This document shows positions 18,956-28,019 of a stretch of 64,000 nt of DNA, one piece after another; position 1 is the stretch's first letter, and every line of letters starts with the position of its first letter. The notes beneath the pieces are model-generated. The model did not search any database, had not been told where the DNA came from, and saw only the letters and a list, made by a program, of their open reading frames with translations. Source of the DNA: Alphaproteobacteria bacterium (lineage in GTDB: Bacteria; Pseudomonadota; Alphaproteobacteria; Oceanibaculales; Oceanibaculaceae). The stretch lies in assembly GCA_018823745.1 (NCBI GenBank), contig JAHJHR010000012.1, positions 620,001 through 684,000 on the forward strand, read 5' to 3'. The position numbers and the translations under genes are program-made.

Positions 18956-20782
18956 TCACAGCGGCCAGAAGTAGAGAATGGCCGGCAGCGAGACGATGAG
19001 GATGAGGATTTCCAGCGGCAGACCCAGCCTCCAGTAATCGCCGAATTTATAGCCGCCCGGCCCCATGATCAGGGCGTTGTTCTGGTGCCCGATGGGGGTC
19101 AGGAAGGCGCAGGAGGCGGCGATGGCCACGGTCATCAGGAAGGGGTCGGCGCTGACCTCCAGCGTGCGCGCGATGCCGACGCTGATCGGCGCCATCACCA
19201 GCGCCGTGGCGGCATTGTTCATGATGTCGCTGAGCGTCATGGTGACGACCATCAGCAGCGCCAGGATCACCACCGGTGGAGCGCCGAAGGTCAGGTCGAC
19301 CATGGCCTGGGCCAGGAATTCCGTTGCCCCCGTCGTTTCCAGCGCTGCACCGACCGGGATCATCGCCCCCAGCAGCACGATCACCGGCCAGTCCACGCTT
19401 TCATAGATTTCCAGCGGCCGCACGCTGCCCATCGCCACCAGCAGGATGGCGGCAATGCCCAGGGCGACGGTCAGATCGATCAGGTTGAAGCTGGACGCAA
19501 TGATGGCGCCGGCAAAGATGCCGATGGTCGCCCAGGCGAGGCGGCGGCTGGCGCCCAGCAGCTTGCGCGGGGCCAGCGGCAGGCAGCCCAGCTCCTGCAC
19601 GATATCGGGCAGATGGTCGGTTTCACCCTGCAGCAGCAGCACGTCGCCGATCTGGAACCGGAAGGAGCGCAGCCGGCCGCGATAGGGCTTGCCCTGGCGC
19701 GACACGGCCAGAAGATTGACGCCAAAGCGGCGGCGCATCCGCGTCAAGGCCGGCGTGCGGCCCTCCAGCGGTGAATTCTGTGCCACCACCGCTTCCAGCA
19801 GCGTCATGTTCTCGGCGCTGAGCCGGCTGAAGGCGGAGGCGTGGACGTTCTCGTCATCCTCCTCTTCCTCTTCCGATTCCGCCTCGCCCTTGTCGCCGGG
19901 CAGTGCCAGTTCGAGCACATCGGAAACGCGTCCGATGGCTTCCGGCGAGGCTTCGATCAGCAGCACATCGCCCGGCTGCAGCCTTTCGTCGCGCCGACCG
20001 GACAGGATGAAGCGATTGCCGCGCGCCAGGCCGATGACCACGGCGTCGATTTCCTCGATCTCGCTTTCCAGCTCATGGAAGCTCTTGCCGACGATGGAGG
20101 ATTTCTCCGTCACATTCATTTCGGTCATGTAATTTTCGATGTCGAACATTTCCGTAGAGGAGGCGCTGCGGCGCTCCTTCGGAATCAGCCGCCAGCCGAT
20201 CAGCATGATGAAGGCGATGCCGGTGACAGCGACAATGCCGCCGACCGGCGTGAAATCGAACATGGTGAAGGCGCCTTCGCCGATCTCCGCCCGGTAGGTG
20301 GCGATGATGATGTTCGGCGGCGTGCCGATCAGCGTCACCAGCCCGCCCAGGATCGCCCCGAAGGACAGTGGCATCAGCAGCAGGGCGGGCGAGCGCTTGG
20401 CGGCCAGGGCCGACTGGATCGCGGCCGGCATCATCAGGGCCAGCGCGCCGACATTGTTCATGAAGGCGGACAGCACCGCAGCCGTGCCCGAAAACGCGCC
20501 GATATGGGTGATGACGCGTTTTGAGGCCGGTTGAATCACCGCGGCCAGCATGTCGACGACACCGGTATTGGACAGCCCCCGGCTGATGATCAGCACCGCC
20601 GCCACGGTGATCGTTGCCGGATGGCCGAAGCCGAGAAAGGCGTCGGCGGCCGGCACCAACCCCAGCGCGGTCGCGGCCATCAGCGTGGCAAAGGCAACGA
20701 TATCGTAGCGAAACCGGCCCCAGATGAAGAGCCCCATGGCGATGACGAGCAACGCGCAGATCAGGATGATTTCAGTCGTCAT
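18956..20782 (-). CDS. SLC13-family anion transporter with RCK_C (TrkA-C) domains
   Basis: About 608 residues from ATG 20782 (MTTEIILICALL). Upstream in-frame starts at 20800 and 20833 are possible and none has a clear SD. Membrane half 1 contains FMNNVGALALMMP and LVTLIGTPPNIII, half 2 LSDIMNNAATALVMAP and LTPIGHQNNALIMGPGGY, the duplicated hairpin/NNA motifs of DASS transporters. Between them lie two TrkA-C-like domains (near MNVTEKSSIVGKSF and NSPLEGRTPALTRM) joined by a very acidic linker (GEAESEEEEEDDEN). Such proteins carry sulfate, dicarboxylates or similar anions; substrate not deducible. It lies just downstream of trkH on the same strand. Confidence 0.85.
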   Translation of the reverse strand: MTTEIILICALLVIAMGLFIWGRFRYDIVAFATLMAATALGLVPAADAFLGFGHPATITVAAVLIISRGLSNTGVVDMLAAVIQPASKRVITHIGAFSGTAAVLSAFMNNVGALALMMPAAIQSALAAKRSPALLLMPLSFGAILGGLVTLIGTPPNIIIATYRAEIGEGAFTMFDFTPVGGIVAVTGIAFIMLIGWRLIPKERRSASSTEMFDIENYMTEMNVTEKSSIVGKSFHELESEIEEIDAVVIGLARGNRFILSGRRDERLQPGDVLLIEASPEAIGRVSDVLELALPGDKGEAESEEEEEDDENVHASAFSRLSAENMTLLEAVVAQNSPLEGRTPALTRMRRRFGVNLLAVSRQGKPYRGRLRSFRFQIGDVLLLQGETDHLPDIVQELGCLPLAPRKLLGASRRLAWATIGIFAGAIIASSFNLIDLTVALGIAAILLVAMGSVRPLEIYESVDWPVIVLLGAMIPVGAALETTGATEFLAQAMVDLTFGAPPVVILALLMVVTMTLSDIMNNAATALVMAPISVGIARTLEVSADPFLMTVAIAASCAFLTPIGHQNNALIMGPGGYKFGDYWRLGLPLEILILIVSLPAILYFWPL

Positions 20783-20862
20783 GGCGATGGGGTGATCCAT
20801 TGGGTGCGACAGGATGAAGAATGCCTCGGGCATACAACGCCCGGCCAGAGCTTATGTTGCTC

Positions 20863-22362
20863 TCAGGCCTTCCAGAAATTCGGGCTGAACAGGATCAGCA
20901 CCGTGAAGAATTCCAGCCGCCCGAGCAGCATGCCGAAACTCATCAGCCATTTGGCGGTGTCGGGAATGGTCGAGAAATTACCGACCGGTCCGACCACCGG
21001 CCCCAATCCGGGGCCGATATTGCCGACCGCGCTGAAGGCCGAGCTGGCCGCTTCCAGCGCCGGCATGCCCAGCACCGCCAGCGCCAGGCTCAGCGCCGTC
21101 GCGGTGGCGAGATAGAGGAAGATATAGAGCAGCACGGCCCGGCCCAGCTCGTCGGTGACCGGGCGGCCATTATACTGCGGCACATTCACGGCATGCGGCA
21201 GGATCAGGGTGCGGATATAGCCGCGATACAGCTTCACCGCGATATCCAGCCGGAACATCTTGATGCCGCCGGTGGTCGAGCCCGTACAGCCGCCGACCAC
21301 CATCAGCAGGAAGACGAACACGATGACAAAGCCGCCCCAGAGCGAATAATCCGCCGAGGCGAAGCCGGTCGTGCTGACGATGGAGACGACATTGAAGCTG
21401 GCTAGGGTCAGCGCTTCGCCGAAGCCGATATCCGCCTCGGTGATCATCAGCGAGATTGTGACGGCCAGGCAGCACAGCGCCAGGAAGCCCAGGAAGCGCG
21501 TCACCTGGCGGTCGCCGAACAGCTTCATCGGCTGGCCCAGCACGGCGCTGATGAACAGCACGAAGGGCAGGCTGCCAATGGTCATGAAGATGATGCCGAC
21601 CCAGTGAATGGCCGGCTCATCGAAAAAGGCGAAGGAATTGTCGTGGTTGGAATAGCCGCCGGTCGACAGCGTGGTCATGGCATGGAGCAGGGAGTCGAAA
21701 GCACTCATCCCCGCCGCCCAATAGGCCAGGGCACAGATCACCGACAGGGCCAGATAGACCAGGCTGATGGCCGCACCCAGCCGGCCCACCGAGGGCAGGA
21801 TCTTCTCTGTCGTGTCGGAGGATTCGGTCTTGAACAGCTGCATGCCGCCGATGCGCAGGAACGGGAAGATCACCAGGCTCATGCCGATGATGCCGATGCC
21901 GCCCAGCCATTGCAGGATCGAGCGCCAGAGCAGGATGCCCGGCGGGGCGGTGTCCAGCCCGGACATCACGGTGGAGCCGGTGGTGGTCAGCCCGGAGATC
22001 GTCTCGAAAAAGGCATCGGGGAAGCTCATCTCGAATTCCGAGAGCATGAAGGGCAGGCAGCCGAAAATGCCGGTCGAAATCCAGGCGGAGGTGGTCAGGA
22101 GGAAGGTCTGCTGCCGGCGCAGCACGATGGAACGCCCGCCCATGGTCAGCACCAGGCTGACGCCAATGAAGCTGGTGATCACGCCGCCGGCCATGAAACT
22201 GGTCCAGTCCGGATGATCGAGCAGAAGGTCGACCAGCATCGGCACGAGCATGGCAAGGCCCAGCACAGTCAGCAGCCAGCCGAGAACGTAGAGGATGGGG
22301 CGCAGATCGAGAGCGGGGGACAAGGAGACCCTGGGGTTGCCCGGTACGATGGGGCGAACCAT
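20863..22362 (-). CDS. trkH: Trk-type potassium uptake protein TrkH
   Basis: 499 residues, inner-membrane K+ channel-like subunit with four pore loops: TTTGSTVMSG, TLSTGGYSNHD, SIVSTTGFASADY and SAVGNIGPGLGP; also WRSILQWLGGIGIIGMSLVIFP and GGCTGSTTGGIKMFR. About ten or more transmembrane segments are evident. Start at 22362 (MVRPIVPGNPRVSLSPAL); an in-frame extension to 23859 is antisense to the MATE gene and rejected. The regulatory partner TrkA is not in the window. The gene reads toward the RCK-containing transporter 30-80 nt downstream, which may share its transcript. Confidence 0.92.
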   Translation of the reverse strand: MVRPIVPGNPRVSLSPALDLRPILYVLGWLLTVLGLAMLVPMLVDLLLDHPDWTSFMAGGVITSFIGVSLVLTMGGRSIVLRRQQTFLLTTSAWISTGIFGCLPFMLSEFEMSFPDAFFETISGLTTTGSTVMSGLDTAPPGILLWRSILQWLGGIGIIGMSLVIFPFLRIGGMQLFKTESSDTTEKILPSVGRLGAAISLVYLALSVICALAYWAAGMSAFDSLLHAMTTLSTGGYSNHDNSFAFFDEPAIHWVGIIFMTIGSLPFVLFISAVLGQPMKLFGDRQVTRFLGFLALCCLAVTISLMITEADIGFGEALTLASFNVVSIVSTTGFASADYSLWGGFVIVFVFLLMVVGGCTGSTTGGIKMFRLDIAVKLYRGYIRTLILPHAVNVPQYNGRPVTDELGRAVLLYIFLYLATATALSLALAVLGMPALEAASSAFSAVGNIGPGLGPVVGPVGNFSTIPDTAKWLMSFGMLLGRLEFFTVLILFSPNFWKA

Positions 22363-22470
22363 TAGCCAGAATCGCCTGCTTGGCAAGCCGAATGGTAACA
22401 GGCGGGCTTCCAGCAGGTTCCTTGAGGGGGTAGTGTCGGCACCCCTCTGACTGGCTGCACCCCCCCGCTC

Positions 22471-23829
22471 ATGTCCGTACCCGACCCCTCCTCCATCCGC
22501 AACGCGCTGCTTTCGCCGGAATGGAACCGCCGGGTCTGGATGCTGGCCGGGCCGATCATCCTGTCGAACATAACCGTGCCGCTGATTGGCGTGGTCGATA
22601 CCGCTGTTGTCGGCCATCTGCCGGAACCGCATCACATCGGCGCGGTCGCGGTCGGGGCGCTGGTCTTCAGCTATCTGTTCTGGAGCTTCGGCTTCCTGCG
22701 CATGGGCACGACCGGCCTGGCCGCCCAGGCCGCTGGCGCCGGCGATCTCGACGAGGTGCGTTCCACTCTGGCCCGTGCCCTGCTGCTGGCGGGCGCTCTG
22801 GGGCTGGCCGCCATCCTGCTGCAGCGCCCGATCCTGGATCTCGCCCTCTGGGCCATCGGGGCCAGTGCGGATGTCAGCGCCGGGGCGGCGGATTATTTCC
22901 TGATCCGCATCTGGTCGGCCCCGGCGGCGCTGGCGAAATTCGCGCTGATCGGCTGGTTCCTGGCCCTGCAGAAGGCAAAGGTGACGCTGCTGATCCAGCT
23001 GGCGATGAACCTGGTCAATCTGGTGCTGGATCTGCTGTTCGTGCTTGGCTGGGGCTGGGGGGTGGAAGGCGTGGCGGCGGCCAGTGTGATCGCCGAATAT
23101 GCCGGTCTGGTTATCGGCCTTCTCTTCGCTCGCCGGCTTCTGGCCGATATGGGCGGGCGTTTTCAGCAGGCGCGGATTCTCGATGCCGCCCGGCTGCGCC
23201 GGATGATCGTGGTCAACCGCGATATCTTCATCCGCACGCTCTGCCTGCTCGGCGTCTTCGGCTATTTCACCGCCAAGGGCGCGTCGATGGGTGATATCAC
23301 GCTCGCCGCCAATGCGATCATGCTGCAATTCCAGTCGCTGATGGCCTATGCGCTGGACGGATTCGCCCATGCTGCCCAGGTGCTGGTCGGCCGGGCGGTC
23401 GGCCAGCGCGACCGGAAGGTGCTGCGCGCGGCGGTTGGCGTGTCCTTCCTGTGGGCGCTGATCTTCGCCCTGGTCTTCACGGTGGCGTGGTGGCTGGGCG
23501 GCCCGCTGCTGATCCGGCTGCTGACCGGCATCGAGGATGTGCGGCTGGCGGCCTATGCGCTGCTGCCCTGGGCTATCGCCGCCCCGCTGATATCGGTCTG
23601 GGGCTACACCTATGACGGCATCTTCCTGGGGGCGACGCGCACGGTGGAGGCGCGCAACGCCATGATCCTCTGCCTGGCATTCAGCGTGGCGCTGGGCGAG
23701 GTGCTGATACCGATCTGGGGCAATACCGGCCTGTGGAGTGCCTTCATGGCGTTCATGGTGGCGCGTGGCATCAGTCTGGCGCTGTATTACCCGCGTCTGG
23801 CACGTGCCCTTGAGAGGGGCGAGTCCTGA
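22471..23829 (+). CDS. MATE-family efflux transporter, DinF-like
   Basis: 452 residues with about twelve hydrophobic segments in two halves. N-terminal NRRVWMLAGPIILSNITVPL and GVVDTAVVGHL are typical of DinF-type MATE proteins, which expel cationic drugs or metabolites using Na+ or H+. Also FLRMGTTGLAAQA and FAHAAQVLVGRAVGQRD match the family. It is divergent from trkH (108-nt gap). Substrate unknown. No regulator or outer-membrane partner is nearby. Confidence 0.9.
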   Translation: MSVPDPSSIRNALLSPEWNRRVWMLAGPIILSNITVPLIGVVDTAVVGHLPEPHHIGAVAVGALVFSYLFWSFGFLRMGTTGLAAQAAGAGDLDEVRSTLARALLLAGALGLAAILLQRPILDLALWAIGASADVSAGAADYFLIRIWSAPAALAKFALIGWFLALQKAKVTLLIQLAMNLVNLVLDLLFVLGWGWGVEGVAAASVIAEYAGLVIGLLFARRLLADMGGRFQQARILDAARLRRMIVVNRDIFIRTLCLLGVFGYFTAKGASMGDITLAANAIMLQFQSLMAYALDGFAHAAQVLVGRAVGQRDRKVLRAAVGVSFLWALIFALVFTVAWWLGGPLLIRLLTGIEDVRLAAYALLPWAIAAPLISVWGYTYDGIFLGATRTVEARNAMILCLAFSVALGEVLIPIWGNTGLWSAFMAFMVARGISLALYYPRLARALERGES

Positions 23830-24052
23830 CCGCGACAGTATGCCGCGTGCCGGCAACATCCGGCGATACAGCGCGTTAGGTCAGTATTGGCAGCAGTAAG
23901 TTCTGGACCGGCTGGCCGCGTTAACGGTTTTTTACGGTCCTGGCCTTACTGTTGTCATGGTGATGCGCTGATATGGCGCGTGTGTTGCATGTTTTCGGGG
24001 CAGATCGGTCATGGGACCGGAACCGGGGCAGGCAGGGTGGAGACGCCGGTCG

Positions 24053-25165
24053 ATGAGCAAGCAGATGGCGACAGAGAATTCTTCCGGTGCGTTCTTCGGG
24101 CGTCGCCGAACGGCCCTGGTCGCGGGTCTGCTGACCCTGGCGAGCGGCCTTGCCGCCGGTCTTGTGGCGACATCAGGCGCGGCGCAGCAACTGGCCCAGG
24201 GCGAGGGCACGATTTTCCTGCGCATCGCCACCGGCTCGACCAGCGGTTCCTATTTTCCCATCGGCACCCTGATCGGGTCGATCATCAGCAACCCGCAGGG
24301 TTCGCGGCCCTGCGACCGGGGCGGCAGCTGCGGCGTGCCGGGCCTGATCGCGGCGGCAAAGACGACCAGCGGGTCGGTTGAGAATGTGCGCGCCATCAGC
24401 CGCGGCGAAATCGAATCAGGGTTGAGCCAGGCGGATATCGCCTATGCCGCCTTTCATGGCACCGGCCAGTTCAAGGGCCAGCCGGAAGGCGGTAAGCTGC
24501 GCGCCATCGCCAGCCTGTACCGCGAGGCGGTGCATGTCGTTGCCCGCGCCGATACGCCGATCAAGTCCATCCGCGACCTGAAGGGTCGGCCCGTGGGCAT
24601 GGGCGACAAGGGGTCGGGCACGCTGGTCGATGCGCAGATTCTGCTGAATGCCTATGGCCTCAGCGAAAAAACGGTGAAGCCGTTTTACGCCCAGCCGGGG
24701 CCGTCCATCGACCGGCTCGTCGCCGGTGATCTCGATGCCCTGTTCTTCATCGCCGGGCCGCCGACGGCGGCAATTTCCGAGCTGGTCGCCCGGCAGCCGG
24801 TGCAGCTGGTGCCGATCGAGGGTGCGGCGGCGGAAAAAGTGACGAAGGCATATCCGTTTTTCGTCGCCGAGAGCATCCCGGCCGAAACCTATGCCGGCCT
24901 GCCGGAGACGCCGACCCTGACGGTTGGCGCGCTTTGGGTCATTTCCGCCGATGTCAGCGAGGAGCTCGTCTACCGCATGACCCGCGCGCTGTGGCATGAA
25001 AATGCCCGCGCCATGCTGGATCGCGGGCATCCTCTGGGCCGCCGCATCCGGGTGGAAACCGCGCTGGAGGGGGTCGGCATCCCCCTGCATCCGGGGGCGC
25101 TGCGCTATTATCAGGAAATCGGCCAGCAGATCGACGATACCCCCGCCGTTCCAAAGACCAACTAA
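24053..25165 (+). CDS. TAXI-family TRAP transporter solute-binding protein
   Basis: 370 residues from ATG 24053 (MSKQMATENSSG), which has GGAG upstream; an in-frame ATG at 24011 is less likely. A twin-arginine-like GRRRTALVAGLLTLASG stretch and hydrophobic segment form the export signal, followed by the TAXI hallmark FLRIATGSTSGSYFPIG. Later motifs DLKGRPVGMGDKGSGT and DLDALFFIAGPP match the family, which captures substrates such as glutamate or 2-oxoglutarate for a DctMQ membrane unit. No membrane partner is nearby. Two cysteines (RPCDRGGSCG) sit in a family-typical loop. Convergent with the GST gene. Confidence 0.88.
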   Translation: MSKQMATENSSGAFFGRRRTALVAGLLTLASGLAAGLVATSGAAQQLAQGEGTIFLRIATGSTSGSYFPIGTLIGSIISNPQGSRPCDRGGSCGVPGLIAAAKTTSGSVENVRAISRGEIESGLSQADIAYAAFHGTGQFKGQPEGGKLRAIASLYREAVHVVARADTPIKSIRDLKGRPVGMGDKGSGTLVDAQILLNAYGLSEKTVKPFYAQPGPSIDRLVAGDLDALFFIAGPPTAAISELVARQPVQLVPIEGAAAEKVTKAYPFFVAESIPAETYAGLPETPTLTVGALWVISADVSEELVYRMTRALWHENARAMLDRGHPLGRRIRVETALEGVGIPLHPGALRYYQEIGQQIDDTPAVPKTN

Positions 25166-25172
25166 GCGGAGT

Positions 25173-25850
25173 CTATTCCGCGTCTTCCCGCTCGATGATC
25201 CAGGGTTCCTTTTTGCCGCTGGCAACCCAGGCGGCGATTTCCGGCATGTCGAGGATGGTCTGGCAATAGGCCAGTGCATCCTCGCCGATTTCCGGCTTGT
25301 AGGTGTTGAAGCGCAGCACGACCGGCGCGAACATCGCATCGGCGATGGTGAAATGGCCGAACAGGAAGCCATTATCGCCGCCAAAGCGCCGCCGGCAGTC
25401 ACGCCACAGCGCGGTGATGCGATTGATATCGTCCTGCACGCCGGGCGCCATGCCCTTGCCGGGCAGGCTTTCGCGCGCATCCATCGGCATGTTCTGGCGC
25501 AGGGCGACAAAACCGCTATGCATCTCGGCACTGACCGCGCGGGCCACCGCGCGGGCGGTCGGATCGGCCGGCCAGAGCGTGGCGTCCGGATAGGTCTCCG
25601 CCAGATATTCGCAGATCGCCAGGCTGTCCCAGATGACCAGCTCGCCCTGCTTCAGTACGGGCACCTGCCCCGAGGGGCCGTGCCGCAGAAGCTGCTCGCG
25701 CGTGTTGGACTGGTTCAGCTGGATCAGTTCTTCGGTGAAATCCTCGCCGGTCATCTTCAGCGCCAGCCAGGCGCGCAGCGACCATGAGGAATAATTCTTG
25801 TTGCCGATGACGAGCGTCAGGGCGCCCTCGGTTTCGGTCGACTCGCTCAT
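25173..25850 (-). CDS. glutathione S-transferase family protein
   Basis: 225 residues: thioredoxin-like N-terminal domain (about 10-90) and helical C-terminal domain (about 95-215). NKNYSSWSLRAWLALK carries the Ser/Tyr region that contacts glutathione; the cis-Pro is in GQVPVLKQGELVIWDSLAICEYL, and the N-capping box FTIADAMFAPV is in the C-terminal domain. Resembles the YfcF/YibF-like group. Start at 25850 supported by GGGGGAG. The long in-frame extension to 27644 is antisense to the aminopeptidase gene and is ignored. Confidence 0.9.
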   Translation of the reverse strand: MSESTETEGALTLVIGNKNYSSWSLRAWLALKMTGEDFTEELIQLNQSNTREQLLRHGPSGQVPVLKQGELVIWDSLAICEYLAETYPDATLWPADPTARAVARAVSAEMHSGFVALRQNMPMDARESLPGKGMAPGVQDDINRITALWRDCRRRFGGDNGFLFGHFTIADAMFAPVVLRFNTYKPEIGEDALAYCQTILDMPEIAAWVASGKKEPWIIEREDAE

Positions 25851-26078
25851 TTTCTCTTCTCCCCCTCGAACTGCCGGCGACATGACGGGCCGGGGCAAAA
25901 CCCCGCAAACCTGCCTGCATCCGCCGTGCTCTGCAACCATCTGCGCGCCGGGGGCGCTAAACGGCCCTTTGCACGCCTTTAAAACCGCGCCATTCTCTGG
26001 CCCATTCCATCCCCAGATCGCGTGACCCGGTCTTGCCCCATGGGCAGCTGAGTCGTTGCCGCAACAGGAGCCTGCATC

Positions 26079-27473
26079 GTGTCCCATTCCCCCTTCGCCA
26101 ACCGCCCGAATGCCGACACCGTGACGCTGCTTCCGATCCTGCAGCGTGACCTGAAGAAATGGGTGGCCGGGCAACCTGCCGGGCGGCAGGCCTGGGTGAA
26201 GGCAACCGGCTTCAAGGCGGAGGCCGGCGAGATTTGTTACCTGCCGACAGATGGGAAAGCCGGCGGTGTTGCGCAAGCCTTGATCGGCATCGAGGGCGGC
26301 TGGGGCGATTGGGGCGTGTGGTCCCTGGCCGGCCTGCCGGAGCGCCTTCCGGCCGGGCGCTACCAGCTGGAGGGCGAGCTGCCGGCGGAGATCGCCAGCC
26401 GCGTCGCTTTGGGCTGGGCGCTGGGCTGCTACCGCTTCGAGCGCTATCGCAAATCGGAGCGTGCGCTGCCGGTGCTGGTCTGGCCGGCGGGCGCGGACAA
26501 GGCGGCGGTGGAGAGCATGGCGGGGGCAATCACCCTGGTGCGCGATCTGATCAACACGCCAGCCGGCGATCTGGGCCCGGCCGAGCTTGCCGAGGCGGCC
26601 GTCGCCCTGGCCAAATCGGCGAAGAGCAAGGCGAAGGTGATCGTCGGCGACGAGCTGCTGAAGCAGAATTATCCCGGCATCCATACGGTGGGCCGGGCGG
26701 CGGCGCAGGCGCCGCGGCTGATCGACTTCTCTTGGGGCGACAAGAAGCACCCGAAAGTCACGCTGGTCGGCAAGGGCGTGTGCTTCGATACCGGCGGCCT
26801 CGACCTGAAGCCTTCTTCCGGCATGCTGCTGATGAAGAAGGATATGGGCGGTGCGGCGCAGACCCTGGGCCTCGCCCGGATGATCATCGAGGCCGGGCTG
26901 AAGATCCGGCTGCGTGTGCTGATCCCGGCGGTGGAGAACGCGGTCTCCGGCAATGCCTTCCATCCGATGGATATCATCCGCATGCGGAACGGTCTGACCG
27001 TGGAGGTTGGCAACACCGATGCCGAGGGTCGGCTGATCCTGGCCGATGCGCTGACCGAGGCGGATTCGGAAAAGCCGGATCTGCTGATCGACTTCGCCAC
27101 CCTGACCGGGGCGGCGCGGGTTGCCCTCGGCCCGGATCTGCCGGCGCTGTTCAGCAATGACGACACACTGGCCGGCGATATCCTGAAGGCTGGCGAGGCA
27201 GAGGGTGATCCCTGCTGGCGCCTGCCGCTCTACCAGCCCTACAAGCGCATGCTGAAGGCGAAGATCGCGGACACCTCCTCGACCGGCAGCGGTGGGTTCG
27301 CCGGCTCGGTAACCGCGGCGCTGTTCCTGCAGAATTTCGTTTCCGACACCACGCCCTGGGTGCATTTCGACGTTTATTCGTGGAATCCGGGCGATCGCCC
27401 CGGCCGACCGGAGGGTGGCGAAGCCCAGGCGATCCGTGCCGTCTTCGCCTATCTGAAGGGTAAATACGCCTGA
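26079..27473 (+). CDS. leucyl aminopeptidase family (M17) metallopeptidase
   Basis: 464 residues with a GTG start behind AGGAG. The C-terminal peptidase domain has the metal and catalytic residues in VGKGVCFDTGGLDLKPS (Lys and Asp), MKKDMGGAA, and the signature NTDAEGRLILADAL. It removes N-terminal residues from peptides in the cytoplasm using two divalent metals. The N-terminal domain is shorter than in E. coli PepA, closer to the PepB-like alphaproteobacterial type. No operon partner. Confidence 0.94.
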   Translation: MSHSPFANRPNADTVTLLPILQRDLKKWVAGQPAGRQAWVKATGFKAEAGEICYLPTDGKAGGVAQALIGIEGGWGDWGVWSLAGLPERLPAGRYQLEGELPAEIASRVALGWALGCYRFERYRKSERALPVLVWPAGADKAAVESMAGAITLVRDLINTPAGDLGPAELAEAAVALAKSAKSKAKVIVGDELLKQNYPGIHTVGRAAAQAPRLIDFSWGDKKHPKVTLVGKGVCFDTGGLDLKPSSGMLLMKKDMGGAAQTLGLARMIIEAGLKIRLRVLIPAVENAVSGNAFHPMDIIRMRNGLTVEVGNTDAEGRLILADALTEADSEKPDLLIDFATLTGAARVALGPDLPALFSNDDTLAGDILKAGEAEGDPCWRLPLYQPYKRMLKAKIADTSSTGSGGFAGSVTAALFLQNFVSDTTPWVHFDVYSWNPGDRPGRPEGGEAQAIRAVFAYLKGKYA

Positions 27474-27543
27474 TCTGACCTTTTCAAGGGAACAAAAAGC
27501 TGCCTGACCGAATTCTTCTTTGCCGAAAGAGGTTTCGGCGCTA

Positions 27544-27574
27544 CATTCAGTACGTATCCGTAACGAGCTGAATG
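27544..27574. promoter_or_regulatory. nested palindrome before the MarR gene
   Basis: CATTCAG (27544-27550) and CTGAATG (27568-27574) are perfect inverted arms. Inside is a second palindrome, TACG-TATC-CGTA (27551-27562). It lies 26 nt upstream of the MarR-type gene, as expected for an autoregulatory operator. Confidence 0.4.
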
Positions 27575-27599
27575 GCCTGGGTCGTTCCGGAGAAAGGCG

Positions 27600-28019
27600 A
27601 TGGCACTGTTCCGTATGGGTTTGACAATGGCGATGCTGACGCAAAATCAGGCGCTTGATCTATGGCGCGCGGCGCTGGTGAACAGCGTGCGCGCCGATGC
27701 CCCGGATCTGTCGGCCCGCCAGATGGCGGTCCTGCTGACGGCCTATCTGACCCCGCCGCCGCATACCGTGCGCGGCCTGGCGCAGACGCTGAACATCTCC
27801 AAGCCGGCAATCACCCGCGCGCTCGACCGGCTGGGCGAGCTGGGGCTGCTGAAGCGCCGGGTCGACGAGGCCGACCGGCGCAGCGTGCTGGTCCAGCGCA
27901 CGGTGAAAGGCTCGGTCTTCCTGTCCGATTTCTCCACTTTGGTGATCGATGCGGCCGCCGCGCAGGATGCGCCGCCGGTGTCCCCTGCCGCCGCCCAGGC
28001 CCCCCAGGCCTTGGCCTAG
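27600..28019 (+). CDS. MarR-family transcriptional regulator
   Basis: 139 residues, winged-helix regulator. Helix-turn-helix around TVRGLAQTLNISKPAITRALDRLGELGLLKRR (about 60-90) and wing DEADRRSVLVQRT. The C-terminal helix is short and ends in an Ala/Pro-rich tail (PPVSPAAAQAPQALA). Start at 27600 with GGAGAAAGG. Its TAG is immediately followed by the ATG of the BrkB-like gene, so the two proteins are translationally coupled and the regulator likely controls its own operon. Confidence 0.85.
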   Translation: MALFRMGLTMAMLTQNQALDLWRAALVNSVRADAPDLSARQMAVLLTAYLTPPPHTVRGLAQTLNISKPAITRALDRLGELGLLKRRVDEADRRSVLVQRTVKGSVFLSDFSTLVIDAAAAQDAPPVSPAAAQAPQALA

